Origin: Herbidospora solisilvae
Lineage (GTDB): Bacteria; Actinomycetota; Actinomycetes; Streptosporangiales; Streptosporangiaceae
Reading direction: 5' to 3'
Length of the DNA: 64,000 nt
Assembly (NCBI RefSeq): GCF_009901565.1
Contig: NZ_WXEW01000006.1
Span: 496,001 to 560,000 of the forward strand
Shown: positions 54,818 to 63,210 of the stretch, piece after piece
Numbering within the stretch: the stretch's first letter is position 1
Layout: each line of letters starts with the position of its first letter
Notes under the pieces: model-generated
The model's database searches: none
What the model was told of the DNA's origin: nothing
What the model saw: the letters and a program-made list of their open reading frames with translations, nothing else
Translations under genes and position numbers: made by a program

Positions 54818-56509
54818 ATGGGGAAGAAAGTCCTGGTCACGGGCGTTCTGCTGGCCTCGTGCCCAGTGCTGGTGACGGCCGCGCTCGCGCCGTCGCCATG
54901 GTTGTTCGCCGCCGCCGTGCTCGTGTCGTACGCCGCCGAACCGGTGCTGCCGAAGGCGGCGGCCGACCGGCTCAGCCGGGTGCACCTCGGGGTGACGGTC
55001 CGGTTCCTGGCCCGCGAGGTGGCGGCGGTGCTGCTGCTGGCCCGGCTGGGCCTGCCGTTCGTGCTCCTGGCGGGCGGGCTGTTCGTCTTCCACGCCATGC
55101 GGGCGACCCAGACCGGGCTGGCGTTGTGCCTGCACCGCTGGCACCACCTGCGGCCGGTCGAGTCGCGCAACCTCCAGGTCGCGCTGCCGGAGGCGCCGCC
55201 CGCCCGGCTGCTCGGGCAGCGCGGCACCCGGCTGCTCTGCTTCGACGTCCCGCCGGTCGTGCTGGCGGCGGTCGCCGGTCTCACCGGCGAGACCTGGCCG
55301 GCCGTCGCGGGAATCGCGGTGACGCTGACCGCCATGACGGTGGTGACGGTCGTGCTCGGGCTGCGGCTCCGCGGCGCCGCGCCGGTGGCCGACCGCCGCC
55401 GCGTCATCCATCTCGTGGACGAACGGGTCAGGGCCTACGACCCCGAGGTCATCCTGTACTTCTCCGGCGCGGCCAACGCCGTCTACCAGGCCTCGATGTG
55501 GCTGCCGGTCCTGGAGGCGCTGCCCCGGCGGTCGATCGTGGTGCTGCGCGAACGGCCGCTGTTCACCGCGCTGGCCCCGACGTCGCTGCCGGTGCTGTGC
55601 ATCCCCTCGGCGGTCGACATGATGAACTTCCGCGGGCTCGACAGCGCGCGGGTGGCGCTGTTCGCCGCCAACGTCGGCAACAACATCCACATGCTCCGGG
55701 TGCCGGGCGTGGTGAGCGTGTTCGTCGGCCACGGCGACAGCGACAAGGAGGCGTCGTTCAACCCGTACACGAAGGTCTACGACCAGGTCTGGGTGGCCGG
55801 GCCGGCCGGCCGCGACCGCTACCGGCGGGCCGGCGTCGGGGTGCGCGACGAAGTGATCGTCGAGGTGGGGCGGCCGCAGCTGGCCGGGATCAGCGAGAAG
55901 GGGCCGCAGACGCGGTCGGTTCTCTACGCGCCCACGTGGGAGGGCTGGACCGACGACCTGTTCCACAGTTCGGTGGCGGCGATGGGGCCCCATCTGGTCG
56001 ACGCGCTGCTCGCCGAAGGGGTCAGGGTCGTCTACAAGCCCCATCCGCTGACCGGCCACCGCTCGATGACGGTCCGCCGCGCGCACGGCGCGATCATGGC
56101 GCGGCTGCGCCGCGAACACCCCGACGCGGGCACGGTGGTCCTGGGCCCCGAGCCGAGCCTGTACGACTGCTTCAACGACGCCGACCTGCTGATCAGCGAC
56201 ATCTCGAGTGTGGTCGCCGACTTCACGGCGTCGGGCAAGCCCTATGTCGTCACCAACGTCGCCGCCCGGGACCGGGCCGAGTTCGTCACCCGTTATCCGT
56301 CGGCCGGCGCGGCCTACCTGCTCTCGGAGGACCTGCGGGAGCTGCCCGAGATCCTGGCCCAGTTGTCGAAGGGGCCGGGCGAGGACGAACTCGCCGAAGC
56401 CCGCCGCGCCCTGCGCGCTCACCTGCTCGGCGACGGCGAACCGATGGCCCGGTTCGCCGCGGCCGTCGAGGACGCCTACGAGCAGGGGCTAATGAAGCAG
56501 GTCCTGTAG
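54818..56509 (+). CDS. CDP-glycerol glycerophosphotransferase family protein (TagB/TagF-like)
   Basis: A 563-residue enzyme. Its N-terminal 200 residues contain about four membrane segments. The soluble half carries the family motifs: GHGDSDK (about 304-309), YAPTWEGW, KPHP (about 407-410) and SDISSVVADF (about 460), which bind the CDP-polyol and transfer polyol phosphate. TagB/TagF/TarL enzymes add the linking or repeating polyol phosphate of wall teichoic acid. The gene follows the CDP-ribitol-type fusion with a nine-base gap. A polyribitol or polyglycerol phosphate product is likely. The 3' end overlaps a convergent GT2 gene by 21 bases. Confidence 0.88.
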   Translation: MGKKVLVTGVLLASCPVLVTAALAPSPWLFAAAVLVSYAAEPVLPKAAADRLSRVHLGVTVRFLAREVAAVLLLARLGLPFVLLAGGLFVFHAMRATQTGLALCLHRWHHLRPVESRNLQVALPEAPPARLLGQRGTRLLCFDVPPVVLAAVAGLTGETWPAVAGIAVTLTAMTVVTVVLGLRLRGAAPVADRRRVIHLVDERVRAYDPEVILYFSGAANAVYQASMWLPVLEALPRRSIVVLRERPLFTALAPTSLPVLCIPSAVDMMNFRGLDSARVALFAANVGNNIHMLRVPGVVSVFVGHGDSDKEASFNPYTKVYDQVWVAGPAGRDRYRRAGVGVRDEVIVEVGRPQLAGISEKGPQTRSVLYAPTWEGWTDDLFHSSVAAMGPHLVDALLAEGVRVVYKPHPLTGHRSMTVRRAHGAIMARLRREHPDAGTVVLGPEPSLYDCFNDADLLISDISSVVADFTASGKPYVVTNVAARDRAEFVTRYPSAGAAYLLSEDLRELPEILAQLSKGPGEDELAEARRALRAHLLGDGEPMARFAAAVEDAYEQGLMKQVL

Positions 56510-57517
56510 CCCGACCGTCTCGTGCTTCTTGCGCAGCCGCTTCGGGCTGGTGATGAAGCCGGTGCCCCACGACAGGTGCATGGCGGCGTAGACGACCGGG
56601 AGGCGGACCAGCGCGGCCGGTTCGAGGTCACGGCCGGTCAGCACCGAACCGGCGACGATGGCCAGCGCGTAACCCGCCGGGACGACGAACGCGGGCGGCC
56701 AGAAGAAGCCGGCGACCAGGCCGAGCACGATCAGCGAGACCGCGATCGGCGGGGCCAGGTAGCGGAGGTTGATGGTGCCCTGGTGGGTGCGGGCCACCAC
56801 CCGCCGCCAGCGGCCGTAGTGGAAGTACTGACTGGCGAGGGCTCTGACGGTGGCGCGCGGCCGGTAGGAGACCCGCATCTTCGGCTGGAACCACACCAGG
56901 CCGCCGGTCTCGCGGATGCGGTGGTTCATCTCCCAGTCCTGCGCGCGCTGGAAGTGTTCGTCGTAGCCGCCGACCCGCTCCAGCGCGGTGCGCCGGAACA
57001 CACCCAGATAGACGGTGTCGGCCGGGCCGCCCTCGCCGCCGACGTGGAACGCGGCGTTGCCGACCCCGATCTTGGAGGTCATCGCGCGCGCGACCGCCTT
57101 CTCGAACGGGCTGACCCCCTCGGCGGCCATGATGCCGCCGACGTTGTCGGCGCCGGTCTGCTGGAGCGTCTCCACGGCGGTGCGGACGTAGTCGCGGGGC
57201 AGCATGGCGTGCCCGTCGACCCGGGCCACCACCTCGCCCTTGGAGGCGTTGATGGCGGCGTTGAGCGCATGGGGGGTGCGGCCCGTCGGGTTGGGCACGA
57301 TGGTCACCCGGGAGTCGGCCGCGGCGATCGAATCGGCGACCTCCTGCGTGCGGTCGCGGGAGGGGCCGACTGCCAGGACGACGTCGATCGGGCCCGCATA
57401 GTCCTGGTCGAGGACCTGCTGGACCGCTTCGCGTAGATGCCGCTCTTCGTTGAGCACCGGCATGATGACGGAGACCGCGGGGGGCGCGTCGAGGAAGGGG
57501 TTCATGGCTGCGCTCAC
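56489..57517 (-). CDS. Glycosyltransferase family 2 (membrane-anchored)
   Basis: A 342-residue GT2 enzyme with VSVIMPVLNEERHLREAV, DGHAMLPRDYVRTAV and the QDWEMNHRIRETGG acceptor loop. About three membrane segments lie in the C-terminal third. The GTG start (57517) could be replaced by an ATG at 57505. It is similar in layout to exopolysaccharide GT2 enzymes such as ExoA. It diverges from the second LCP gene and converges with the TagF-like gene, so it is probably part of the surface-polymer set. Confidence 0.83.
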   Translation of the reverse strand: MSAAMNPFLDAPPAVSVIMPVLNEERHLREAVQQVLDQDYAGPIDVVLAVGPSRDRTQEVADSIAAADSRVTIVPNPTGRTPHALNAAINASKGEVVARVDGHAMLPRDYVRTAVETLQQTGADNVGGIMAAEGVSPFEKAVARAMTSKIGVGNAAFHVGGEGGPADTVYLGVFRRTALERVGGYDEHFQRAQDWEMNHRIRETGGLVWFQPKMRVSYRPRATVRALASQYFHYGRWRRVVARTHQGTINLRYLAPPIAVSLIVLGLVAGFFWPPAFVVPAGYALAIVAGSVLTGRDLEPAALVRLPVVYAAMHLSWGTGFITSPKRLRKKHETVGLQDLLH

Positions 57518-57563
57518 GCTACTGTACGAGGGGGCGTGGACGGCAACCTCGAAGGGGGAGCGC

Positions 57564-59045
57564 GTGGAGGACTCGGGTGTTCACGTGGGCGGAGACGCCT
57601 ACGGAGGGGTCCGGGTAGCAGCTCCCCGCAAAGGCCGCCGGCACCGCCGGGCGAGCATGCGCTCCATCGTCGTCACCGGCACCCTGTCGAGCCTGGTGCT
57701 GGTCGGCTCGGGCCTCGCCTGGGCGCTGCCCAACTACGTCTCCGGCCGCATCACCTCGGTCGACGCCGGCACCGCCGGTTCGGCCACCCGCGGCGCGATG
57801 AACATCCTCCTGGTGGGCGTCGACAAGCGCGACGACCTGTCGCGCCGCCAGCAGAACCAGCTCCACCTGGGCCGCGAGGTCGGGCAGCGCACCGACACGA
57901 TGATGGTCGTGCACGTCTCGGAAGACCACAAGAAGGTGACAGTGGTCTCGCTCCCGCGTGACACGTGGACCGAGATCCCGGGCCAGGGCACCCACAAGAT
58001 CAACAGCGCCTACCAGTTCGGCGGCGCGAAGCTCGCCGTCCGGGCGGTGCAGCAGGCCACCGGCATGCGCATCAACCACTACGTCGAGGTCAACGTGCTG
58101 GGCTTCATCGACGTGGTCGACTCGCTCGGCGGCATCACGGTCTGCACGCCGGTCCCGATCAACGACGACAAGACCAAGCTCGTCCTGACGGCAGGCACCC
58201 ACAACCTCGACGGCGTCAACGCCCTCGCGTACGCCCGCACGCGCGCCACCGCCCGCTCCGACCTCGACCGCATCGACCGCCAGCAGCAGGTCATCTCGGC
58301 CATGTTGCAGCAGGCGCTGAGCGGCGGCACGCTCACCAACCCGGCCAAGCTGGGCGCCCTGGTCAACTCAACGCTGCGCACCCTCACGGTCGACGACGAG
58401 TTGTCCGGCAACATGCTCGACCTGGCCACCCAGCTCAAAGACGTGTCGACCGACGACGTGTCGTTCGCGACCGTGCCGATCGCCGACGTCAACTACACGA
58501 CCCCGACGGGCGAGTCGGCGGTGCTCTGGGACAAGGCGGCCGCCGCCGAGATGTTCCGCCGCATCGACAACGACGAAGACCTCGCCAAGCCGGCCAAGCC
58601 GTCGCCGTCGGCGACACCTTCGGCCACGGCGTCCGCGACCCCGACGCTGAGCCGGTCGGCCCCGCTGTCGGTGCCGCCGAACCGCATCCGGCTGAAGGTC
58701 CTCAACGGCACCCTCGTCACGGGTCTGGGCGCCCGCACCCGCGACGCACTGCTCGGCGCGGGCTTCCTGGTGCCCGAGCAGGCGGGCGACACCGGCCGCC
58801 GCGACTACCAGAACACGGTGATCCGCTACGCCGCCGGCCGTGAGGACTCCGCCCGCACGGTCGCCGCCGCGCTGCCCGGGGCCGAGATGCGCCAGGTCGA
58901 CGTCGAGGGCATCGAGGTCATCATCGGCACCGAGAACCACGACGTAGAGAAGGTGACCGTGCCGACGGCCGCGCCGACCCCGTCGAAGGCGCCGACCCCG
59001 GCGGCCCGCACGGCGACGCAGAACATCTGCAAGCCTCAGGCGTGA
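57564..59045 (+). CDS. LytR-CpsA-Psr (LCP) family protein with LytR_C domain
   Basis: A 493-residue LCP protein from the GTG at 57564 behind GGGGGAG. A basic head (RKGRRHRRAS) precedes one membrane segment (about 33-56). The LCP domain starts about 78 (MNILLVGVDKRDDL), with QRTDTMMVVHV and VVSLPRDTWTEIPG; LytR_C begins about 375 (IRLKVLNGTLVTG). It should transfer a lipid-linked polymer to peptidoglycan. The first LCP gene (41460) shares the layout but differs in sequence. Having two suggests distinct polymers or stages. The 3' end overlaps the DHFR-like gene by ten bases. Confidence 0.9.
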   Translation: MEDSGVHVGGDAYGGVRVAAPRKGRRHRRASMRSIVVTGTLSSLVLVGSGLAWALPNYVSGRITSVDAGTAGSATRGAMNILLVGVDKRDDLSRRQQNQLHLGREVGQRTDTMMVVHVSEDHKKVTVVSLPRDTWTEIPGQGTHKINSAYQFGGAKLAVRAVQQATGMRINHYVEVNVLGFIDVVDSLGGITVCTPVPINDDKTKLVLTAGTHNLDGVNALAYARTRATARSDLDRIDRQQQVISAMLQQALSGGTLTNPAKLGALVNSTLRTLTVDDELSGNMLDLATQLKDVSTDDVSFATVPIADVNYTTPTGESAVLWDKAAAAEMFRRIDNDEDLAKPAKPSPSATPSATASATPTLSRSAPLSVPPNRIRLKVLNGTLVTGLGARTRDALLGAGFLVPEQAGDTGRRDYQNTVIRYAAGREDSARTVAAALPGAEMRQVDVEGIEVIIGTENHDVEKVTVPTAAPTPSKAPTPAARTATQNICKPQA

Positions 59046-59605
59046 ACATACTCGTTGACCACTACGCCTGACGCGTAGGGCGTGCTGCGCTCCAGCCGGA
59101 ACGCGCGCGGGGCGTAGGGGGCGGCGAACAGCGGCGGGCCGTCCTGGAGCACGACCGGGTTGACCTTGAGAACCATCCGGTCGATCTCGTCGGCGAGCGC
59201 GCCGGCGAGCAGGCCGCCGCCGCAGAGCCAGATGCCGGTGCCCTCCTCCTTCTTCAGCCGCCGCACGACCTCCACCGGGTCCTCTCCGGTGAGGGCGATG
59301 CCGTCGGCGACGTCGGCGGGGCCCCGGGTGCGGGAGAAGACGTACTGGCGGGTGTGCGGATAGGGGTCGCGGGTGTGCGCGAAGCCCGCGGCGTAGGTGT
59401 TCCAGCCCATCAGGGTCGTGTCGAAGCGCGACCCGTCGGCGGTGAGGCCGAGCATGCGCAGCCCGACGTCGGAGAGGGTGTCGCGGTAGTCGCGCTTGAT
59501 CATCTCGATGTGGTCGCCCTCGACCGGGAACGCCGAGAAGTCGTCGGCGGGACCGGAGATCCGGCCGTCGAGCGAGACGGCGACGTAATAGGTGAGCTCT
59601 CGCAT
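59036..59605 (-). CDS. Dihydrofolate reductase-like (RibD C-terminal domain) reductase
   Basis: About 189 residues from the ATG at 59605 behind GGAGAACGG. The sequence MRELTYYVAVSLDGRISGP and GIWLCGGGLLAGALADEIDR matches the RibD_C/DHFR-like family of NADPH reductases that is common in actinobacterial regulator-target pairs. Substrate unknown. It diverges from a TetR-family gene, with a large dyad between them, so it is probably under that regulator. Confidence 0.85.
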   Translation of the reverse strand: MRELTYYVAVSLDGRISGPADDFSAFPVEGDHIEMIKRDYRDTLSDVGLRMLGLTADGSRFDTTLMGWNTYAAGFAHTRDPYPHTRQYVFSRTRGPADVADGIALTGEDPVEVVRRLKKEEGTGIWLCGGGLLAGALADEIDRMVLKVNPVVLQDGPPLFAAPYAPRAFRLERSTPYASGVVVNEYVHA

Positions 59606-59613
59606 CCGTTCTC

Positions 59614-59666
59614 CAACCACAGCAGTTGTAGTGATTGACGAGAATATACTACAGCCGTCGTGGTTG
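59614..59666. promoter_or_regulatory. Extended dyad between DHFR-like and TetR genes (probable operator)
   Basis: Two nested inverted repeats share the centre 59640: TGTAGT/ACTACA (59627-59632 and 59648-59653), and outer CAACCAC/GTGGTTG (59614-59620 and 59660-59666). A TATACT overlaps it and may be a -10 element. Such two-arm dyads are typical of TetR-family autoregulation. Confidence 0.6.
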
Positions 59667-59682
59667 CGCTACTCTCGACCGC

Positions 59683-60246
59683 ATGGCACGGAACTCGGGA
59701 CGACGAGCGGAGCTGGCCGACGCCGGCATCAGGGTGCTGGCCCGGGAGGGCTCGCGGGGTCTCACCCACCGGGCGGTCGACGCCGAGTGCGGGGCCCCCA
59801 CCGGAACGGCCTCCAACTACTTCCGCTCCCGCGCCGACCTGCTCGAAGGGCTGGTCGCCCGGATCGGCGAACGCTTCGCGCCCGATCCCGAGGTGGTGGC
59901 CGAACTCGCCTCCCACCCGCCCGACCGCGCCTCCTTCGCCCGCCACGTGCGCGACATCGTGCGCCGGCTGAGCGCCCACCCCGAGGTCACGCTGGCCTGG
60001 TTCGAGCTGCGGCTGGAGGCGGCCCGGCGGCCCGAGGTCGCCGACCTGATGCGGGGCGTGCTGCTGGAGGGCTTCCGCGCCGACGTCGCCTACAACCAGG
60101 CCGCCGGGCTGCCCGGCGGCAAGGCGGAGATCGCGCTGTTCCACTACGCCGTCGACGGCCTGCTGCTCGACCGGCTGACCGTCCCGATCGACCCCGAGAC
60201 CTCCACCGACGCGGTGGTCGAGGCGCTGGTCGAGGGGCTGCTCTAG
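59683..60246 (+). CDS. TetR-family transcriptional regulator
   Basis: A 187-residue regulator from the ATG at 59683. The N-terminal helix-turn-helix includes GLTHRAVDAECGAPTGTASNYF, and the C-terminal domain (about 75-187) is helical, as for TetR ligand domains. It diverges from the DHFR-like gene across a large dyad, so it probably represses both. Its stop overlaps a convergent short-chain dehydrogenase by four bases. Ligand unknown. Confidence 0.88.
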   Translation: MARNSGRRAELADAGIRVLAREGSRGLTHRAVDAECGAPTGTASNYFRSRADLLEGLVARIGERFAPDPEVVAELASHPPDRASFARHVRDIVRRLSAHPEVTLAWFELRLEAARRPEVADLMRGVLLEGFRADVAYNQAAGLPGGKAEIALFHYAVDGLLLDRLTVPIDPETSTDAVVEALVEGLL

Positions 60247-61061
60247 TCGAAGTCGGTGCCCCGGCTCACCTTCTCCCAGGCCAGCGCCTCGGCCTGCGCG
60301 CGGGCGTACGCGCCGAGGACGTTGTCGGCCGCGTCGTTGCCGAGCGCCAGGCGCAGCGGCGTGTGCTCCGCGTCGAGCGCCCACAGGATCGCGGCGGCGG
60401 CCTTGGCCGGGTCGCCCGGTTGCGCGCCGTCGGTAGCGGGCAGGCCGGTCCGCAGCGGGCCGGTGATCGGGTCGTACGCGGCGATCCGCGGCGAGTGGAG
60501 CAGCGCCGACGGCCCGGCGAACGAGGTCCGGAAGGCCCCCGGCTCGACGATCAGCACCTTGATCCCGAACGGGGCGACCTCGCCGTGCAGCGCCTCCGAC
60601 CAGCCCTCCAGGGCGAACTTGCTCGCCGAGTAGCCGCCGACGCCCGGGAACGACATGCGCCCGCCCATGCTGCTCAGCTGCACGATCGCGCCCGTGCCCC
60701 GGTCCCGCATCTGCGGCAGGACCGCCCGGGTGAGCGCGGCCGGGCCGAAGAAGTGCAGGTCCATGAGGTCGCGCAGCTCGGCGTCGGTGGTCTCCTCGGC
60801 GGCGCCCACGAGGCCGCGTCCCGCGTTGTTGACCAACACGTCGATCCTGCCGTGCCAGAGCAGCGCCTCGGCGACGGCCCCGGCGATCCGCGACCGGTCG
60901 GTCACGTCCAGGGCGACGGGGTGGACGTTCGGGTGAGGGGCGATCTCCCCGGGACGCCGGGCGGCGGCCACGACCAGGTCCCCGGCCGCAACGGCGGCCT
61001 CGGTCAGGGCCCGCCCGAAGCCCGAATTGGCGCCGGTGATCATCCAGATGCGGTTCGTCAT
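60243..61061 (-). CDS. Short-chain dehydrogenase/reductase
   Basis: A 272-residue classical SDR. The NAD(P) motif is TGANSGFG at the N-terminus, the VNNAGRG strand is present, and the catalytic serine, YSASK tyrosine and lysine are intact (GGYSASKFALEG). The residues after TGxxxGxG (VAAARRP) suggest NADP preference. Substrate unknown. It diverges from a LysR-family regulator with a clear binding motif between them and is its likely target. Confidence 0.9.
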   Translation of the reverse strand: MTNRIWMITGANSGFGRALTEAAVAAGDLVVAAARRPGEIAPHPNVHPVALDVTDRSRIAGAVAEALLWHGRIDVLVNNAGRGLVGAAEETTDAELRDLMDLHFFGPAALTRAVLPQMRDRGTGAIVQLSSMGGRMSFPGVGGYSASKFALEGWSEALHGEVAPFGIKVLIVEPGAFRTSFAGPSALLHSPRIAAYDPITGPLRTGLPATDGAQPGDPAKAAAAILWALDAEHTPLRLALGNDAADNVLGAYARAQAEALAWEKVSRGTDFD

Positions 61062-61119
61062 GGCATCCGTTATGGCGGCCGGACCGGCCAGGCGTCCAAG
61101 ACACGTCGGCGGCCGGGCG

Positions 61120-61134
61120 ATAAGCGGCGCTTAT
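61120..61134. promoter_or_regulatory. LysR-type T-N11-A operator (ATAAGCG-G-CGCTTAT)
   Basis: A 15-base perfect dyad with one central base. T at 61121 and A at 61133 are separated by 11 bases, the LysR consensus. It lies 10 bases upstream of the LysR start and 59 bases from the dehydrogenase start, suitable for control of both genes. Confidence 0.7.
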
Positions 61135-61143
61135 GATCGCAGG

Positions 61144-62004
61144 ATGGAGCTTCGCCAGCTGCGTTATCTGGTGACCATCGCCGAGACCGGCAACCTGGGC
61201 CGCGCCGCCGAGAGGCTCTACGTCAGCCAGCCCGCCCTGTCGCAGACGGTCCGGGCCCTGGAGGGCGAACTGGGGGTGCGCCTCTTCGACCGCCACCCCG
61301 GCGGGGTCTCCCCCACGGCCGTCGGGCGCGACGTCGTCGAGGCGGCCCGGCGCACGCTCGCGGCGGCCGAGGGGGTGCGGGCCGCGGCGGCCCGCGTGTT
61401 GCGGGTGGGGTTCGAGGCCAGCGGCGCGGGCGACCTGACCAGCCGGGTCAGGGCCGAGTTCGCGCGCCGCCACCCGGAGGCGCGCCTGGAGCCGAAACGC
61501 TACGACTGGGGCGGCGAGGCGGAGGCGCTGCGGGCGGGCCTGGTCGACGTGGCGTTCGTCTGGTTGCCCGCCGACCTGACCGGGTTCGCCCACGAGGTCG
61601 TCCACCGGGAGCCCCGGGTCGTCGGGCTGCCCGAGAACCACCGGCTCGCCGGGCGCGCCGGCCTGACCGTCATGGACGTCGCCGACGAACCCCTCATGTG
61701 GACCGAACGGGCCCCGCGCGAATGGGTCGACTGGTGGGCGGTGAACCCGCGTCCCGACGGGTCGGCGCCGAAGTGGGGGCCGACCAACGACAACGTCGAG
61801 GAGATGCTCGACCAGGTCGCCGACGGGGTGGCCGTCTGCTTCGGCCCGGCCAGCATGGCGCGCTACTACACCCGGCCCGGCCTGGTGTGGGTGCCGCTGG
61901 TCGGCGCCGAACCGCTGCGGGTGGCGCTGGCGTGGCCCGCCGGTTCGGCGAATCCGCTGGTCGCCGCGTTCGTCGCGGTGGTGCGGGAGCTCAGTCGTCC
62001 GTGA
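61144..62004 (+). CDS. LysR-family transcriptional regulator
   Basis: A 286-residue LTTR from the ATG at 61144. The N-terminal helix-turn-helix is typical (MELRQLRYLVTIAETGNLGRAA, PALSQTVRALEGELGVRLF), followed by a two-lobed substrate-binding domain (VLRVGFEASGAGD onward). The T-N11-A box upstream and the divergent short-chain dehydrogenase point to their joint regulation. Inducer unknown. The 3' end overlaps a convergent gene by 14 bases. Confidence 0.9.
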   Translation: MELRQLRYLVTIAETGNLGRAAERLYVSQPALSQTVRALEGELGVRLFDRHPGGVSPTAVGRDVVEAARRTLAAAEGVRAAAARVLRVGFEASGAGDLTSRVRAEFARRHPEARLEPKRYDWGGEAEALRAGLVDVAFVWLPADLTGFAHEVVHREPRVVGLPENHRLAGRAGLTVMDVADEPLMWTERAPREWVDWWAVNPRPDGSAPKWGPTNDNVEEMLDQVADGVAVCFGPASMARYYTRPGLVWVPLVGAEPLRVALAWPAGSANPLVAAFVAVVRELSRP

Positions 62005-62425
62005 CGACGGTACGCGGCACGTCGCCCTCGCAGTGGGTCTCCACCTCGGCCTCGGCCTCGCCCCGCTCGAACTTGACCTTGGCGTGGCCGCCGGGGCCCG
62101 GTTCGACGTCGTCGGTCTGCCAGCCCTGGGCGGGCGTCCACGAGGTGAGCTGCGCGCGGCCGGCCGTACAGGACACGACGACCGTGCCCCCTTCGGTGGA
62201 GACGACGCGGCTCGCCGTGGCGGCGGCCGAGGGGCGGGGCGTCGGCGAACCGACCGGCGGCGCGGGCAGCGCGAGTTCGCGGCGGACCGCCTCGGCCGAG
62301 AGCGCCTGGTCGCCCGGCCCGCGGAACGCGCCGCCGAAGGAGCCGATGACGACCAGCCCGGCGACGGTCGCCGCGAGCGCCGCGACCACCCAGCCGGCGA
62401 CCGCGAAGACGAGACGCCGATCCAT
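61991..62425 (-). CDS. Small membrane-anchored protein of unknown function
   Basis: About 144 residues from the ATG at 62425 (an upstream ATG at 62437 adds four residues). One N-terminal membrane segment (LVFAVAGWVVAALAATVAGLVV) is followed by a proline/alanine linker and a beta-rich extracytoplasmic region with two cysteines (SCTAGR, ETHCEGD) that may form a disulfide. No family was recognised. It diverges from the response regulator over the region with phased repeats, so it may be its target. Confidence 0.72.
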   Translation of the reverse strand: MDRRLVFAVAGWVVAALAATVAGLVVIGSFGGAFRGPGDQALSAEAVRRELALPAPPVGSPTPRPSAAATASRVVSTEGGTVVVSCTAGRAQLTSWTPAQGWQTDDVEPGPGGHAKVKFERGEAEAEVETHCEGDVPRTVVTDD

Positions 62426-62461
62426 GCCGCCCACCATCCCTCTCCCTGCCTTCTGTCTGGG

Positions 62462-62491
62462 CTAAGGCCGGGTTAACGCGACGCTAAGGCC
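62462..62491. promoter_or_regulatory. Phased direct repeats upstream of the response regulator
   Basis: TAAGG at 62463-62467, TAACG at 62474-62478 and TAAGG at 62485-62489 are exactly 11 bases apart; the flanking GCTAAGGCC occurs twice with 22-base spacing. OmpR/PhoB regulators bind such tandem half-sites once per helical turn. This is a likely binding site for the adjacent regulator. Confidence 0.6.
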
Positions 62492-62532
62492 CATCGCCAC
62501 CGAACCGGACATTGACTAACGTGTCGGGCACC

Positions 62533-63210
62533 ATGGCGAGTCTGCTGCTCATCGAAGACGACGTGACGATCCGGACCGCGCTGGTCCGCGCCCTCCGCGG
62601 CAAGGGACACGCCGTCGCGGCGGCGTCGTCCGCGCTCGACGGGCTGCGGATGGCCCTCGACGACCGCCCCGACCTGGTCGTGCTGGACCTGGGCCTGCCC
62701 GACCTCGACGGCGCCGAACTGCTGCGCATGCTGCGCGCGGTGTCGGCGGTGCCGGTCATCGTGGCGACGGCCCGCGACGGCGACGCCGAGTCGGTCCGGG
62801 TGCTGGACGCCGGGGCCGACGACTACCTGGTCAAGCCGTTCACGGCGGCCCAGCTCGACGCGCGGGTGCGGGCGGTGCTGCGGCGCACCGGGTCGGCGCC
62901 GGGCGACCCGACCGTGACGGTCGGCGGCCTGCGCGTCGACCCGCGCGGCCGGGAGGCGCTGCTCGACGGCCGCACGCTCGACCTGACCCCGCGCGAGTTC
63001 GACCTGCTGCTCTACCTGGCCTCGCGGGCCGGGCAGGTGGTGACGAAACGGGAACTCCTCATCGAGGTGTGGCAACTGCCGTACGGCGGCACCGACAAGA
63101 CGGTCGACGTCCACCTGTCGTGGTTGCGCCGGAAACTGGGTGAGACCGCCCAGGAACCCCGCTACCTGCACACCATGCGCGGAGTCGGGGTCAAGCTGGT
63201 GTCGCCGTGA
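62533..63210 (+). CDS. OmpR-family response regulator
   Basis: About 225 residues from the ATG at 62533 (a TTG at 62512 and GTG at 62521 are also in frame). The receiver domain has Glu8-Asp9-Asp10, the phospho-acceptor Asp52 in VVLDLGLPDLDG, and the switch threonine/lysine pair in VATARDG and LVKPF. The C-terminal winged helix ends GVGVKLVSP. The GTG of the kinase overlaps its stop by four bases. It is one of the uncharacterised actinobacterial two-component systems; phased repeats precede it. Confidence 0.92.
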   Translation: MASLLLIEDDVTIRTALVRALRGKGHAVAAASSALDGLRMALDDRPDLVVLDLGLPDLDGAELLRMLRAVSAVPVIVATARDGDAESVRVLDAGADDYLVKPFTAAQLDARVRAVLRRTGSAPGDPTVTVGGLRVDPRGREALLDGRTLDLTPREFDLLLYLASRAGQVVTKRELLIEVWQLPYGGTDKTVDVHLSWLRRKLGETAQEPRYLHTMRGVGVKLVSP

